Assembly: GCF_002198715.1 (NCBI RefSeq)
Contig: NZ_MWLK01000001.1
Span: 168,911 to 232,910, forward strand
Length of the DNA: 64,000 bases
From: Rhodomicrobium sp. R_RK_3
GTDB taxonomy: Bacteria; Pseudomonadota; Alphaproteobacteria; Rhizobiales; Rhodomicrobiaceae
Reading direction: 5' to 3'
In this document: piece after piece, positions 9,083 through 19,522 of the stretch
How positions within the stretch are numbered: position 1 is the first letter of the stretch
Layout of the letters: each line of letters starts with the position of its first letter
Made by a program: the position numbers and the translations under genes
The notes under the pieces: model-generated
What the model was told of the DNA's origin: nothing
Seen by the model: the letters and a program-made list of their open reading frames with translations, nothing else
Database searches by the model: none

Positions 9083-10461
9083 CACACGGCGCGCCCCGGA
9101 TCGCGGTGATCGACATCGGCAAGACCAACGCCAAGGTGGCGGTGATCGATCCGGCGCGGCTCACCGAGATCTCGCTGCGCACCAAGCCGAACATTGTGCG
9201 GCGCGACGGTCCGTACCCGCATTACGACATTGACGGCTTGTGGGCCTTCATCCTCGACGCGCTCGCCGGGCTGAACCGCGAAGGCGGCATCGACGCCATC
9301 ACCGTCACGGCGCATGGCGCGACCTGCGCGCTGCTCGACAGCGAGGGCGGACTGGCGCTGCCGGTGCTCGATTATGAGCATGACGGCCCGGAGGATTTCG
9401 CCGCCGAATATGGCGCGCTGCGCTCGCTGTTCGCCGAGACCGGATCGCCGCGTCTGCCGCTCGGCCTCAATCTTGCGGCGCAGATCTTTTGGCAGGAACG
9501 ACGCTTCCCCGATGCCTTCCGCAACGTGTCGGCCATCGTCATGTACCCGCAATATTGGGGCTTTCGGCTGACCGGGACCGCTGCGGGTGAAGTCACCTCG
9601 CTCGGCTCCCACACCGATCTCTGGTGCCCGGCGAGGCGCGATTATGCCTCGCTCGTCGACCGCCTCGGCTGGCGGCGCCTGTTCGCACCACTGCGCGCCG
9701 CAAACGATCGCCTCGGCACCATCCGGCCCGACATCGCGGCCGCGACGGGGCTCCGCGCGGACACGCCCGTCTATTGTGGCATCCACGATTCGAACGCCTC
9801 GCTGCTGCCCCATCTGCTTTCGCGGCGGCCACCTTTCTCCGTGGTCTCCACGGGGACATGGGTGGTCGCGATGACGGTCGGCGGCACGGGTGCTAGGCTC
9901 GATCCGGAGCGCGACACGCTCATCAACGTCAATGCGCTCGGCGAGCCGGTTCCCTCCGCGCGCTTCATGGGCGGCCGCGAATTCGCCATCCTGACCGACG
10001 CGCTCGACGCGGGCTGCACCGACGAGGATGTCGCCGCCGTGCTCGGCAAGCGGACATTCCTGTTGCCCTCCGTGCAGACCGGCTGCGGCCCATTCCCGCG
10101 CCGCAAGGCCGAATGGGTCTGTGACGGCGCGCTCCCTCCGGGCGAGCGCCGGGCCGCCGCTTCCTTCTACCTCGCCATGATGACGGCAAGCTGCCTGCAA
10201 TTGATCGGCGCCGACGGCCCGACCATCACCGACGGCCCGCTTGCCGGCAATGCTTTGTTCACCCAAATGCTCGCCGCCGCGACCGGCCGCCCGGTGATCG
10301 CGGAAACCGCCTGTATCGGGCCTTGCGCGGGCGCCGCCTTGCTGCCGCCGCGCATCGGAATGCCCCGCCCTGCCGAGGATGCGGCGGTAGACTCTCCCGG
10401 CCCGTTCTGGGCCGAATATGCACGCGCCTGGCAGGACGCGCTGCGGCGCGCGCCGGTCTAA
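9079..10461 (+). CDS. rhaK: Rhamnulokinase-type FGGY carbohydrate kinase
   Basis: 460 residues. The N-terminal ATPase motif [15 protein letters not shown] is that of the FGGY kinase family, and the second-domain nucleotide-binding motif [11 protein letters not shown] also fits. It is the last gene of the overlapped rha operon. In Rhizobium, RhaK is required both for rhamnulose phosphorylation and for transporter activity. Here it would supply rhamnulose-1-phosphate to RhaD. No terminator with a T-run is visible after the stop. Confidence 0.88.
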   Translation: MTHGAPRIAVIDIGKTNAKVAVIDPARLTEISLRTKPNIVRRDGPYPHYDIDGLWAFILDALAGLNREGGIDAITVTAHGATCALLDSEGGLALPVLDYEHDGPEDFAAEYGALRSLFAETGSPRLPLGLNLAAQIFWQERRFPDAFRNVSAIVMYPQYWGFRLTGTAAGEVTSLGSHTDLWCPARRDYASLVDRLGWRRLFAPLRAANDRLGTIRPDIAAATGLRADTPVYCGIHDSNASLLPHLLSRRPPFSVVSTGTWVVAMTVGGTGARLDPERDTLINVNALGEPVPSARFMGGREFAILTDALDAGCTDEDVAAVLGKRTFLLPSVQTGCGPFPRRKAEWVCDGALPPGERRAAASFYLAMMTASCLQLIGADGPTITDGPLAGNALFTQMLAAATGRPVIAETACIGPCAGAALLPPRIGMPRPAEDAAVDSPGPFWAEYARAWQDALRRAPV

Positions 10462-10587
10462 CCCCCTGCAATCACGGGCATGTTCACTTCCGTGAATAGC
10501 GCGGACCTGAACCCTCTGCGAACCTTGTGCGTTGCACAAATCGAGTGGGCGACCCAAACCCCCCGTTCGCGAAGATGAGGTTGGCCG

Positions 10588-11241
10588 ATGATGGAAGACA
10601 CAGGCGAATATGGCCTGACACGCCGCCAAATGTTGGAATTTAGCGGAGGCGCGTCCGCGCTGATGATGGCGAGCGACGGGCTGTCGCCCGCCAGAGCCGC
10701 AGCGCAAACAGCGGCGCCCGCGCCGCTGCCGACCACGGCCTTCACCCTCAACATCAACGGCCTCGACCATCCGCTGGACCTCGACGCCCGCACCACGCTA
10801 CTCGATGCGCTGCGCAACGAGATCGGCCTCACCGGATCCAAGAAGGGCTGCGACCATGGGCAATGCGGCGCCTGCACGGTGCTGGTCAACGGACGCCGGA
10901 TCAATAGCTGCCTGACGCTCGCCATCATGCATCCGGGCGACGAGATCACCACCATCGAGGGGCTGGCGGCGGGCGACAATCTGCATCCGCTGCAAGCGGC
11001 CTTCATCGCACATGACGGCTTTCAATGCGGCTATTGCACCCCCGGGCAGATCTGCTCGGCGGCGGGCATGATGGAGGAGGCCAAGGCCGGCTGGCCGAGC
11101 CATGTCAGCGCCGATATCGCCGCGACCGACATCGCCCTGACCGGCCCCGAGATCCGCGAGCGCATGAGCGGCAATATCTGCCGCTGCGGCGCCTATCCGA
11201 ACATCGTCGCCGCCATCGGCGACGTGGCGAGGGGAGCTTGA
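10588..11241 (+). CDS. paoA: Aldehyde oxidoreductase iron-sulfur subunit (PaoA/YagT-like)
   Basis: 217 residues. A twin-arginine signal (LTRRQMLEF, about residues 10-18) predicts folded export to the periplasm. Two [2Fe-2S] sites are visible: plant-ferredoxin type GCDHGQCGACTVLVNG with a later Cys, and CGYCTPGQ plus CRCGAY in the helical domain. It is the small subunit of a three-part xanthine-oxidase-family enzyme that passes electrons between the Mo centre and FAD. It begins the paoABC operon. ATG 10591 is an alternative start. Confidence 0.88.
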   Translation: MMEDTGEYGLTRRQMLEFSGGASALMMASDGLSPARAAAQTAAPAPLPTTAFTLNINGLDHPLDLDARTTLLDALRNEIGLTGSKKGCDHGQCGACTVLVNGRRINSCLTLAIMHPGDEITTIEGLAAGDNLHPLQAAFIAHDGFQCGYCTPGQICSAAGMMEEAKAGWPSHVSADIAATDIALTGPEIRERMSGNICRCGAYPNIVAAIGDVARGA

Positions 11242-11244
11242 GCC

Positions 11245-12219
11245 ATGCGTCCCTTCACCTATGAACGCGCCGGCAATCCGGCCGAGGCCGCGGCCGCCGT
11301 CGCGGCGAGGCCCGAGGCGAAATTCATCAGCGGCGGCACCAACCTGCTCGACCTGATGAAGCTCGGCATCGAGCACCCGGCCCATCTGGTCGACATCAGC
11401 CGTTTGCCCGCGACGATCGAGGACACGATCGATGGCGGACTGCGCATCGGCGCGCAGGTCCGCAACAGCGACCTCGCCGCCGAACCGCGCGTGCGCGCCC
11501 GCTATCCGGTGCTCGCCATGGCGCTGCTGGCCGGAGCGTCGGGCCAGATCCGCAACAAGGCCTCGACCGGCGGCAATCTGCTGCAACGGACGCGCTGCGC
11601 CTATTTCTATGACCGCAACATGCCCTGCAACAAGCGCGAACCCGGCTCCGGCTGTTCCGCCATGCAAGGCTTCAACCGGGGGCACGCCGTGCTCGGCGCC
11701 AGCGACGCCTGCATCGCCACCCACCCCTCGGACATGGCCGTCGCCATGTCGGCGCTCGACGCCCGGATCGAAACCATCCTCCCCGATGGCGGCAGCCGCA
11801 ATCTCGCGATGGACGAATTCTACCGCCTGCCCGAGGCGACGCCACATATCGAAACCAGCCTGCAGCCCGGCGAGATGGTCGCCGCAGTGACTTTGCCGCC
11901 CCCTCCGCCCGGCCGGCAGATCTACCGCAAGGTCCGCGACCGGGCCTCCTACGCCTTCGCATTGGTGTCGGTCGCCGCCATCGTCGACGCGGAGCGCGGG
12001 CGCATCGGCGGGGCGCAGATCGCGCTCGGCGGCGTCGCCCCGATGCCCTGGCGCGCCACAGCGGCGGAGCGTGCGCTCGGCGGCAGCGGCTCGTCGGAAG
12101 CAAGGATGCGGGCCGCTGCCGATGCCTCGATGCAGGGCGCGCGCGGCTACGGCCATAATGAGTTCAAGATCGAATTGGCGATGCGCATGGTGCAAAGCGT
12201 TCTGACGGAGGCCGCATGA
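11245..12219 (+). CDS. paoB: Aldehyde oxidoreductase FAD subunit (PaoB/YagS-like)
   Basis: 324 residues. It has the FAD-binding motif [12 protein letters not shown] (about residue 29) and the second FAD motif [15 protein letters not shown] Cys-rich insertion ([20 protein letters not shown]) is the region that carries an extra [4Fe-4S] cluster in Escherichia coli PaoB. It starts three bases after paoA and overlaps paoC by four bases. It has no signal of its own and would be exported as a complex with PaoA. Confidence 0.88.
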   Translation: MRPFTYERAGNPAEAAAAVAARPEAKFISGGTNLLDLMKLGIEHPAHLVDISRLPATIEDTIDGGLRIGAQVRNSDLAAEPRVRARYPVLAMALLAGASGQIRNKASTGGNLLQRTRCAYFYDRNMPCNKREPGSGCSAMQGFNRGHAVLGASDACIATHPSDMAVAMSALDARIETILPDGGSRNLAMDEFYRLPEATPHIETSLQPGEMVAAVTLPPPPPGRQIYRKVRDRASYAFALVSVAAIVDAERGRIGGAQIALGGVAPMPWRATAAERALGGSGSSEARMRAAADASMQGARGYGHNEFKIELAMRMVQSVLTEAA

Positions 12220-14495
12220 CAGAGGAAACCGCAACCGGCTTTGCGCAATGGCCGCTCGGCAATGGCCCCATCGGCGAGCCGCTCGACCGCGTCGACGGGC
12301 AGTTGAAAGTCACCGGCAAGGCGACCTACGCCTATGAGCAGCGCCAGGGCGGCAAGCCGCTCTATGGCTTCCTGCTCGGCGCGGCGATCGGCAAGGGACG
12401 CATCACCGCCATCGATGTCTCCGACGCCGCCAGGGCGCCGGGCGTCGTCCACGTCATGACGCATGAGAACGTGCCCGAGCAGGGCGCGTTCGGCCCGCCC
12501 GTCGTCCCCAACGGCTATGCCCGCCCGCGCCCGGTTCTGACCGGCAGCGCGGTGCAATATTACGACGAGCCGGTCGCCTTCGTCGTCGCCGAGAGTTTTG
12601 AGGCGGCGCGTTTCGCCGCCGGCCTGATCAGCGTGCATTATGACCGCCAGCCCGGCGCCTTCGACCTTACGGCCGATCTCAGCAAGGCCTATAAGCCTGA
12701 AAAGCTCAATGCCGGCTATGAGACCGATAGCACGCTCGGCGATTTCGAGGGCGCCTTCGCCGCCGCTCCGGTGCAGATCGAGCAGACTTATTCGACGCCT
12801 TACGAGTGCCACGCGGCGATGGAGCCGCATGCGGCGCTCGCCCTCTGGTCGGGCGACGAGCTGACCGTCTACATGTCGACGCAGGTGATCGCGAATGCGC
12901 GGGGAGCGCTCGCCGCCACGCTGAAGATACCCGTCGAAAAGGTGCGTGTGGTCAGCCCGTTCACCGGCGGCGGCTTCGGCAGCAAGCTGCTGCTTCATGC
13001 CGAGCCGGTCTTTGCCGCGCTCGCCGCGCGCGAGCTGAAGCGGCCTGTCAAGGTTGCGCTGACCCGCCAGCAGATGTTTGCCAATACCGGCTTCCGGCCG
13101 ATGAGCATTCAGAAACTTCGGCTGGGTGCGGATCGCCAGGGCCGGCTGACCGCGATCGGCCACGAGGTGTGGTCGCATACGGCGCGCTACGAGGAATCCG
13201 CCGAACAGACCGCCGTGTTCAGCCGCTCGCTCTACGCCGCGCCAAACCGGCTGACCCGGCACCGGCTGGTCGCGCTCGACCTGCATCGCGGCGAGTGGAT
13301 GCGCGCGCCCGGCGAAGCGCCCGGATTGATGGCGGTCGAAGTTGCGATGGACGAACTCGCCGAAAAGCTCGGCCTCGACCCAATCGAGCTGCGCATGCGC
13401 AATGAGCCGGCGCAAGACCCGGAACGCAAGGTGCCGTTTTCGAGCCGCGCGCTCGTCCCCTGCATGAGGGAAGGCGCGGCAAGCTTCGGCTGGGACCAGC
13501 GCAATCCGCGCCCCGCTTCCGTGCGCGACGGACGCCATCTGATCGGCATCGGCATGTCGGCGACGATCCGGCCGAATGCGATGCGGCCCGCCAAGGCCGA
13601 GGCCAGCATCAGCGCCGACGGCCGCGTCACCGCCCGGCTCGACATGACCGATATCGGCACCGGCAGCTACACGGTGCTGACCCAGATCGCCGCCGACACG
13701 CTCGGCGTGCCGATGGACGCGGTGACCGTGCTGCTGGCCGATTCGCGCTATCCGCAGACGGCGGGCTCCGGCGGCTCGTTCGGCGCCGCGAGTTCCGGCA
13801 CGGCGCTGCACTACGCCTGCCGGGCACTCCGGGCAAAGATCGTCGAGGCCGCGCGGAGAACCGTAGGCTCGCCCTTCGAAGGCGCCGAGCTGACCGAGGC
13901 GAACCTTGCCAATGGCGAGATCCAGGCCGGCAACAAGCATGAAACGCTGGCCGATCTGATGCCTCTGATCGCGCCGGACGGTCTCACGGCCCAAGGCGCC
14001 GCCGAGCCGGGCGCGAGCTACAAGGCATTCTCGCAATATGCCTATGGCGCGCAATTTGCCGAGGTCGCGGTCGACATGGACAGCGGCGAAATCCGGCTGC
14101 GGCGGATGCTCGGCGTGTTCGCGGCCGGCCATATTCTCAATCCCAAGATCGCGCGCTCGCAATTGCTCGGCGGCATGATCTGGGGCGTCGGCGCGGCGCT
14201 GATGGAGGAGAATGTCGTCGATCCCCGCTACGGCCAGTTCGTCAATCACGACCTCGCCGAATATCACGTGCCGGTCCATGCCGACATTCCTGACGTGGAG
14301 GCGGTCTTCCTAGAGGAGCAGGACGACAAGGGCAACCCGCTCGGCATCAAGGGTATCGGCGAGTTGGGCATTTGCGGCGCGGGCGCGGCGGTGGCGAACG
14401 CGGTCTATAACGCGACCGGCATCCGCGTGCGCGACTATCCGATCACGCTCGACAAGCTGCTGCCCAAGCTCGTCCGCAACGACCGGGAGATCTGA
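12216..14495 (+). CDS. paoC: Aldehyde oxidoreductase molybdenum cofactor subunit (PaoC/YagR-like)
   Basis: 759 residues, close to the usual length of about 730. It has the aldehyde oxidase/xanthine dehydrogenase a/b hammerhead domain in the N-terminal part and the large Mo-pterin-binding domain after it. Motifs include [13 protein letters not shown] and the C-terminal [14 protein letters not shown] with the presumed base-catalyst Glu. With PaoA and PaoB it would oxidise aldehydes, typically aromatic ones, to acids in the periplasm. The dedicated Mo-cofactor chaperone gene paoD, which follows paoC in E. coli, is not present here. Confidence 0.88.
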   Translation: MTEETATGFAQWPLGNGPIGEPLDRVDGQLKVTGKATYAYEQRQGGKPLYGFLLGAAIGKGRITAIDVSDAARAPGVVHVMTHENVPEQGAFGPPVVPNGYARPRPVLTGSAVQYYDEPVAFVVAESFEAARFAAGLISVHYDRQPGAFDLTADLSKAYKPEKLNAGYETDSTLGDFEGAFAAAPVQIEQTYSTPYECHAAMEPHAALALWSGDELTVYMSTQVIANARGALAATLKIPVEKVRVVSPFTGGGFGSKLLLHAEPVFAALAARELKRPVKVALTRQQMFANTGFRPMSIQKLRLGADRQGRLTAIGHEVWSHTARYEESAEQTAVFSRSLYAAPNRLTRHRLVALDLHRGEWMRAPGEAPGLMAVEVAMDELAEKLGLDPIELRMRNEPAQDPERKVPFSSRALVPCMREGAASFGWDQRNPRPASVRDGRHLIGIGMSATIRPNAMRPAKAEASISADGRVTARLDMTDIGTGSYTVLTQIAADTLGVPMDAVTVLLADSRYPQTAGSGGSFGAASSGTALHYACRALRAKIVEAARRTVGSPFEGAELTEANLANGEIQAGNKHETLADLMPLIAPDGLTAQGAAEPGASYKAFSQYAYGAQFAEVAVDMDSGEIRLRRMLGVFAAGHILNPKIARSQLLGGMIWGVGAALMEENVVDPRYGQFVNHDLAEYHVPVHADIPDVEAVFLEEQDDKGNPLGIKGIGELGICGAGAAVANAVYNATGIRVRDYPITLDKLLPKLVRNDREI

Positions 14496-14500
14496 GCGCG

Positions 14501-15097
14501 TTAGCCAGGCGGCATCAGGAACCGCGTTATCAGGGTCTTGAGCAAGTCGAGGCTCTTTTGGATGTCCACGCCGGGGTCTCGCAGCGTCAGCGTCTTGGAG
14601 CCGTCGATGACGCTCAGGAGAACGCCCGCCGCCAGCTCCGGGTCGAGCTCCGGGTCGATCTCGCCGCGCGCCTGACACTGGCTGAGAAAATCCGCCAGCA
14701 GCCTCCGTACCCCCCGGCTGTGCTCCTCCAGGATGCTGGCCATCGCCGGGTTACGCCCCGCCTCCGCCAGCATATCGAGGACGAGCAATTGTCCGACGCG
14801 CCCATGGCGGGCCGTCGTCACGTCGATTTCGGCGATGAGCGCGGCGACCGCGCTAGGCTGCGCGATCATCTCCGCAAAGCGTGCCGCCGCCCCCTCAAGT
14901 CGGGCCTCGGCCATGGCGCCGACGATCGCCTCCTTGCTGGCAAAATAATGATAGAGGTGGCCGGGGCTGATGCCGGCCTCGGCGCAAATGTCGGAAATGC
15001 TCGCCCCGCGAAAGCCACTGCGCGCAAAGCACCGCCCCGCGGCTTCGAGAATGAGCCGCCGTTTCTCCTCATGCTTGACCGGGTCCAGCTTGCGCAT
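14501..15097 (-). CDS. TetR-family transcriptional regulator
   Basis: 198 residues. The N-terminal TetR helix-turn-helix (about residues 12-58) reads ILEAAGRCFARSGFRGASIS then SPGHLYHYFASKEAIV, a classic recognition helix. The C-terminal ligand domain is of the kind seen in TetR regulators of efflux genes. It is divergent from a MATE exporter gene with two matching palindromes between them, so it most likely represses both. It converges on paoC with only a few bases between stops. Confidence 0.88.
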   Translation of the reverse strand: MRKLDPVKHEEKRRLILEAAGRCFARSGFRGASISDICAEAGISPGHLYHYFASKEAIVGAMAEARLEGAAARFAEMIAQPSAVAALIAEIDVTTARHGRVGQLLVLDMLAEAGRNPAMASILEEHSRGVRRLLADFLSQCQARGEIDPELDPELAAGVLLSVIDGSKTLTLRDPGVDIQKSLDLLKTLITRFLMPPG

Positions 15098-15115
15098 CGC
15101 GGCATCGCCCTAAAA

Positions 15116-15133
15116 ATAGATCGATCACTCTAT
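15116..15133. promoter_or_regulatory. TetR operator candidate 1
   Basis: An 18-bp palindrome ATAGA-N8-TCTAT, starting 19 bases upstream of the tetR ATG. Its half-sites are identical to those of a second copy at 15167-15184. It probably mediates autorepression. Confidence 0.6.
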
Positions 15134-15166
15134 CAACGATTGACGATGGGGCCAATCCTCTTATAG

Positions 15167-15184
15167 ATAGAACGCTCGCTCTAT
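15167..15184. promoter_or_regulatory. TetR operator candidate 2
   Basis: An 18-bp near-perfect palindrome, ATAGAACGCTCGCTCTAT, with the same ATAGA-N8-TCTAT frame as the copy at 15116-15133. The centres are 51 bp apart, near five helical turns. It lies about 80 bases upstream of the MATE start, where a promoter would be expected. Confidence 0.65.
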
Positions 15185-15262
15185 TTTTATAGGCGGCCGC
15201 TTGCCAAATCGCCTCAAGGCGGAACGTAAACCGGCGAGCGGCGCGCGTGGAAAGGTCGGGTC

Positions 15263-16693
15263 ATGAGCACCATCACACAGGATCGCCAGCAGCTTTTCCT
15301 CGAAGGTCCGATCGGCGCCGCGCTGATCCGTCTCGCCGTTCCGATCATGCTCGGCAACCTGCTGCAGACCGGCTATCAGCTCACCGACGCCTTCTGGGTC
15401 GGACGGCTGGGGGCGGCGGCGGTGGCGGCGGTTTCGATCAGCTTCCCGGTATCGTTCCTGGTCATCGCGCTGGGGGCGGGACTCGCCATCGCCGGGGCAA
15501 CCTTGTCCGCCCAATATATGGGCGCCGGCCGCCAGGACATGGTCAATCACGTCGCGGCGCAGACGATGCTGATGGTCGCCGTCACCTCGGCGGTGCTCGG
15601 CACGGCGGGCTTCGTGCTCGCGCCCTATCTGCTCGGCCTGCTGGCGGTCGCGCCCGATGTTTATGACGGCGCGCTCGGCTTCATGCGCGTGTCTTTCATC
15701 GGCATCATCTTCGTCTTCCTCTACGCCATGTTCCAGGCGCTGATGCGCGGCGTCGGCGAAACCCGGATCCCGCTGCTGATCGTGCTCGGCACGGTGCTCC
15801 TTAATTTCATTCTCGATCCGCTCTTCATCTTCGGCTGGGGGCCGCTGCCCGGACAGGGCGTGATGGGCGCCGCGCTCGCTACGCTGGCGACACAGGCGCT
15901 GGCGGCGGCGGTCGGCATCACCATCTTCCTGCGCGGCCGCCACGGCATTCAGCTCTCCTGGTCCGGCTTCAAGCCCGATCCGGCCTATATCAAGCGGGCC
16001 TTCTTCCTCGGCTTCCCCGGCTCGATCGAGCTGGCGACGCGCGGCCTCGGCCCGTTGCTGCTGTCGTTCCTGGTGGCGGGCTTCGGAACCGTCTCTCTCG
16101 CGGCCTATGGCGTCGGCTCGAACATCCTGATCTTTATCACCATCCCGGCGATGGGCATCTCCATGGCCGTTGCGACGCTGGTCAGCCAGAATATCGGCGC
16201 CGGCAATAGCGAGCGCGCCGCGCAGGTGACGACGCTCGGCGGCCTGACGAGCTTCGGCGTTCTGACGCTGACGGGTATTGCAGCCTATATGCTGGCGCCC
16301 GGCATCGTGGCGTTCTTCGTACCGGATGATGCCGAGGTCATCGCGGAGGGCGCGCGCTTCATCCGCATCATGAGCCTTGCCTGGGGCGCGATGGGCGTAC
16401 AGCTCTGCATGGTCGCCGCCTTCCGCGCCTCCGGCAACATGCTGATCGCCATGGTGATCGCGCTCGTGTCGCAATTCATGGTCCAGTTTCCGCTCGCCTA
16501 CATCCTCGCCAAGCATACGTCGCTCGAGGCGGCGGGTGTGTGGTGGTCCTTTCCCATCGCCAACATCGCCGTCGCACTGGTCGCGGCGCTATGGTTCGCG
16601 CAAGGCGGCTGGAAGCGGACGCGGCTGACCGAGGAGGACAGGCAGGTCGCCAAAGTGGCGGGGGAGACGGTGGCCGAAGAGGGCATCCGGTGA
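15263..16693 (+). CDS. MATE-family multidrug/metabolite exporter
   Basis: 476 residues, strongly hydrophobic with about 12 membrane segments in two similar halves, the usual MATE size and layout. It begins in typical MATE style (GPIGAALIRLAVPIMLGNLL) and has the inner motif QALMRGVGETRIPLLIV. It would export organic cations or drugs in exchange for Na+ or H+ at the inner membrane. Control by the divergent TetR gene through the ATAGA-N8-TCTAT palindromes is likely. The substrate cannot be read from the sequence. Confidence 0.88.
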   Translation: MSTITQDRQQLFLEGPIGAALIRLAVPIMLGNLLQTGYQLTDAFWVGRLGAAAVAAVSISFPVSFLVIALGAGLAIAGATLSAQYMGAGRQDMVNHVAAQTMLMVAVTSAVLGTAGFVLAPYLLGLLAVAPDVYDGALGFMRVSFIGIIFVFLYAMFQALMRGVGETRIPLLIVLGTVLLNFILDPLFIFGWGPLPGQGVMGAALATLATQALAAAVGITIFLRGRHGIQLSWSGFKPDPAYIKRAFFLGFPGSIELATRGLGPLLLSFLVAGFGTVSLAAYGVGSNILIFITIPAMGISMAVATLVSQNIGAGNSERAAQVTTLGGLTSFGVLTLTGIAAYMLAPGIVAFFVPDDAEVIAEGARFIRIMSLAWGAMGVQLCMVAAFRASGNMLIAMVIALVSQFMVQFPLAYILAKHTSLEAAGVWWSFPIANIAVALVAALWFAQGGWKRTRLTEEDRQVAKVAGETVAEEGIR

Positions 16694-16869
16694 AACGGAC
16701 CACCTGTCGCGAAGCGTGTAAGGTCCGGCGTTGCAACCCGCCGAACTGAATAAGTTCTGCATTATTCCTTCGTTGGCCCGCCGGTCGTGATGGATTACGC
16801 TGCACTATCGACGTAAAACGTGTGGGCGCCGCTTGCCGGCTGTCGCGCGAATCCGCCTTGGGGGCTCCT

Positions 16870-17610
16870 TTGAAAAGATTTCTCGTTCTCGCCATGCTGG
16901 TCCTTGCCGGGCCGGCATCGGCCGAAACCATTCGCGTTGGCATGTCCGGCAGCTATTATCCCTTCACGTTCGTCGAGCAGGACAAACTGAAAGGTTTCGA
17001 GGTCGACTTCGCCACCGCCGTCGCCAAGGAGACGGGCGACACCGTCGAATTCGTGACCATGAGCTTTTCCGGCCTCGTCGGCGCGCTGGAGGCGAACCGG
17101 ATCGACACCATCTCCAACCAGATCACCATCACGCCGGAGCGCTCGGCCAAATTCGCCTTCAGCCAGCCCTATGTCTATGACGGAGCCCAGGTCGTGGTGA
17201 AGAAGGGCAATGAGGGCACCATCACCGGCGTCGAGGCGCTGAAGGGCAAGACGGTGGCGGTCAATCTCGGCTCCAATTTCGAGCAGCTTCTGCGCGAGCT
17301 TCCCTATGCCAAGGACATCACCATCCGCACCTATGACAAGAATATCGAGCAGGACACCGCGCTCGGCCGGGTCGATGCTTTCGTCATGGACCGGGTGAGC
17401 GCGACGCAGGTCATCAAGGAGAAGAACCTGCCGCTGGCGCTCGCCGGCAAGCCGTTCTCCGAGATTCAGAACGCCCTGCCCTTCCGCAATGACGACAAGG
17501 GCCGCGCCCTGCGCGACCGTTTCGACGCCGCCATCACCAAATTGCGGGCAAACGGCACGCTCACCGAGATTTCCAAGAAATGGCTGGGCGACGACGTCAC
17601 CCAGAAATAA
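16870..17610 (+). CDS. Amino-acid ABC transporter substrate-binding protein
   Basis: 246 residues from the TTG at 16870, giving a compact signal peptide MKRFLVLAMLVLAGPASA. The frame is open to a GTG at 16822, which would add 16 residues but has no visible ribosome-binding site. The mature part is a family 3 (HisJ/FliY-type) binding domain: IRVGMSGSYYPFTF, then GFEVDFATAVAKETG and TPERSAKFAFSQPY. It is followed by its permease gene after 12 bases. Polar amino acids or cystine are likely ligands; the exact one is not determinable. Confidence 0.85.
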   Translation: MKRFLVLAMLVLAGPASAETIRVGMSGSYYPFTFVEQDKLKGFEVDFATAVAKETGDTVEFVTMSFSGLVGALEANRIDTISNQITITPERSAKFAFSQPYVYDGAQVVVKKGNEGTITGVEALKGKTVAVNLGSNFEQLLRELPYAKDITIRTYDKNIEQDTALGRVDAFVMDRVSATQVIKEKNLPLALAGKPFSEIQNALPFRNDDKGRALRDRFDAAITKLRANGTLTEISKKWLGDDVTQK

Positions 17611-17622
17611 GGCGGCGGGCGG

Positions 17623-18291
17623 TTGCTCAACCTTGAATATATGGCCGGGCTGGTGCCCGTGCTGCTCGGCTATGTACCGCTGACCTTGGGCATGGCGTCA
17701 TTGGCGATGGCGCTTGCCCTGTCGCTCGGCTCGGTGCTCGCCGTGATTCGGGTGTTGAACCTGCCCGTTGCGGATCCGCTTACGCGGGTATTCATCAGTT
17801 TCTTCCGCGGCACGCCGCTTCTGGTCCAGCTTTTCCTGTTCTATTACGGCCTGCCGCAGCTCTTTCCCTCGCTGACCGCTATCGACGGCATTACCGCCGC
17901 CATCGCCGGCCTGACCTTGCATTTCGCCGCCTACATGGCCGAAAGCATCCGCGCCGCGATCATCGGCGTCGATGAGGGACAGTGGGAGGCGGCCCAGGCA
18001 TTCGGCATGGGCACGGGGCTCATGCTGCGGCGGATCATCCTGCCGCAGGCCGCCCGCGTCGCCGCGCCGACGCTGGTTAATTATTTTATCGACATCATCA
18101 AAAGCACCTCGCTGGCCTTCACCCTCGGCGTCACCGAACTGATGGGATCGGCGCAGAAGGAGGCCGCCGGCAGCTTTCTCTATTTCGAGGCCTTCATCCT
18201 GGTGGCCTGCATCTATTGGGTGATTGTCGAGGCGCTGTCTTACGTTCAGTCCGGGCTCGAGAGCCGTCTGAACCGGGCTTATCGCCGTTAG
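17623..18291 (+). CDS. Amino-acid ABC transporter permease
   Basis: 222 residues from TTG 17623 (ATG 17641 is an alternative). It is a HisM/GlnP-type permease of about five membrane segments, with the SFFRGTPLLVQLFLFYYGLP region and the EAA loop MAESIRAAIIGVDEGQWEAAQAFG split around residue 110. It pairs with the binding protein upstream. No ATPase gene follows; the next gene is an AraC regulator, so the ATP-binding subunit must be encoded elsewhere or shared. Confidence 0.85.
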   Translation: MLNLEYMAGLVPVLLGYVPLTLGMASLAMALALSLGSVLAVIRVLNLPVADPLTRVFISFFRGTPLLVQLFLFYYGLPQLFPSLTAIDGITAAIAGLTLHFAAYMAESIRAAIIGVDEGQWEAAQAFGMGTGLMLRRIILPQAARVAAPTLVNYFIDIIKSTSLAFTLGVTELMGSAQKEAAGSFLYFEAFILVACIYWVIVEALSYVQSGLESRLNRAYRR

Positions 18292-18455
18292 GCGGACACG
18301 CCGCCGGGCGGATCGGTGGGCCATTTGGCAGATCCGGCCGGAAAAAGCCGCGGAACGCTATGCCTCCGCCCGCAATCGCGTTTCAGTTGTAACGGCAGGC
18401 ATCGACCCGCGCCGGCCGCTCATTATAATGCAATATGTTCGACTCCAGGTGACGA

Positions 18456-19409
18456 ATGAAAGCCTCCTACGAAATGCGCCCGAGTAACCGTTCGCTTGAC
18501 GTATCCTCCGGGCCGGCGTTGGTCGCCCATACGTTACGCGTGTTTCCCGGCCTGGCAGCCGTCGCGCTGCTGGACGAAGGGGCCGCCCAAAGCCTCACCA
18601 CACGGATCATAGGCGGGCATACCCTCGCCCAGGTGAACGCGTCGAAGATCAACGCAGAATCCTGCGGCCGGCGCGCGGTCGGCAAGGATCTGACAAATAT
18701 CATGAAAATCGTCTGGCAAATCGCCGGAGAGACCTATTACGAAGATTATAACCGCTCGTTCATCGTAAAAGCGGGCGAATTGGTGATCTTGCCGATGGTT
18801 CACTCGCATCATCTGGAATTGCGGGACCAACACGAAAGCATGGTGCTGACCTTCGATCCGGAAACTGTGCCGTCCTGGGGTAAGGCAGCCGGGAGAGCGA
18901 TCTGCCAAGTCATCGCGGGCAATGGCGCGATCGCGGCCTCCGCGGCTGGGGCTTCCGCGCTGCTGCGCCACGCCGATGGCGGCCGGGCCGACGATCTGGC
19001 GGTGCACGCGCTGATCGATCTCGTGCTCACCGCGGCGGACGAGATCGCCGGCGAAGCGCGCCCCGCCGAGCATAGGCAATCCCGGCTTCGCCGCGCGCGC
19101 CTGCTCATCGAGCACAATATCGCCGACGAAACCTATGGCCCGGATCAGCTCGCGCGCGATCTCGGCCTGTCGCGGCGATCGCTTTACAACCATTTCGCGG
19201 CAATGGGCGTGACTCCGGCAGACTTCATCCGGCGCGAGCGGCTGGAATATGCCAGGCAACAAATCCTGAGCGAGCAGGCGTCCGGGCTGAGCCTTAGCGC
19301 CATCGCCTGCAATAGCGGCTTTTCGGACAGTTCCAGCTTTTGCCGTGCCTTCAAGGCCGCCTATGGCCTCACACCGAGCCGGCTCCGGGTGCCCCGGACG
19401 GTCTCCTAG
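18456..19409 (+). CDS. AraC-family transcriptional regulator
   Basis: 317 residues. The C-terminal AraC double helix-turn-helix (about residues 215-315) includes DQLARDLGLSRRSLYNHFAA and the conserved second motif GFSDSSSFCRAFKAAYGLTPSRLR. The N-terminal half resembles the AraC-binding-like cupin domain (AraC_binding_2) found in regulators of aromatic-acid genes. No obvious target gene is adjacent; the ABC genes lie upstream on the same strand. Confidence 0.85.
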   Translation: MKASYEMRPSNRSLDVSSGPALVAHTLRVFPGLAAVALLDEGAAQSLTTRIIGGHTLAQVNASKINAESCGRRAVGKDLTNIMKIVWQIAGETYYEDYNRSFIVKAGELVILPMVHSHHLELRDQHESMVLTFDPETVPSWGKAAGRAICQVIAGNGAIAASAAGASALLRHADGGRADDLAVHALIDLVLTAADEIAGEARPAEHRQSRLRRARLLIEHNIADETYGPDQLARDLGLSRRSLYNHFAAMGVTPADFIRRERLEYARQQILSEQASGLSLSAIACNSGFSDSSSFCRAFKAAYGLTPSRLRVPRTVS

Positions 19410-19522
19410 GAAGTCCGCGCAAGCCTCGCCTCCCCGCGAAATCCTGTTCACCGCCCCCGCGAGGTGGTAAAGGGCAAAGCACGCCGCCGGAGCTGGCACC
19501 GGTTGAGCGGCAGGTTGCGTCC

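Noticed and set aside
8887..10770. 627-codon open frame on the minus strand across rhaK
   Set aside because: No recognisable domain; rhaK and rhaU on the other strand are well supported.
12147..14279. 710-codon open frame on the minus strand
   Set aside because: It is fully antisense to paoC, its composition is Arg/Ala/Gly-rich without motifs, and the paoC frame has clear homology. High GC makes long shadow frames common here.
19410..19522. Possible preQ1 riboswitch before queE
   Set aside because: I found no match to the short preQ1-I pseudoknot pattern (C-rich loop with A-rich tail).
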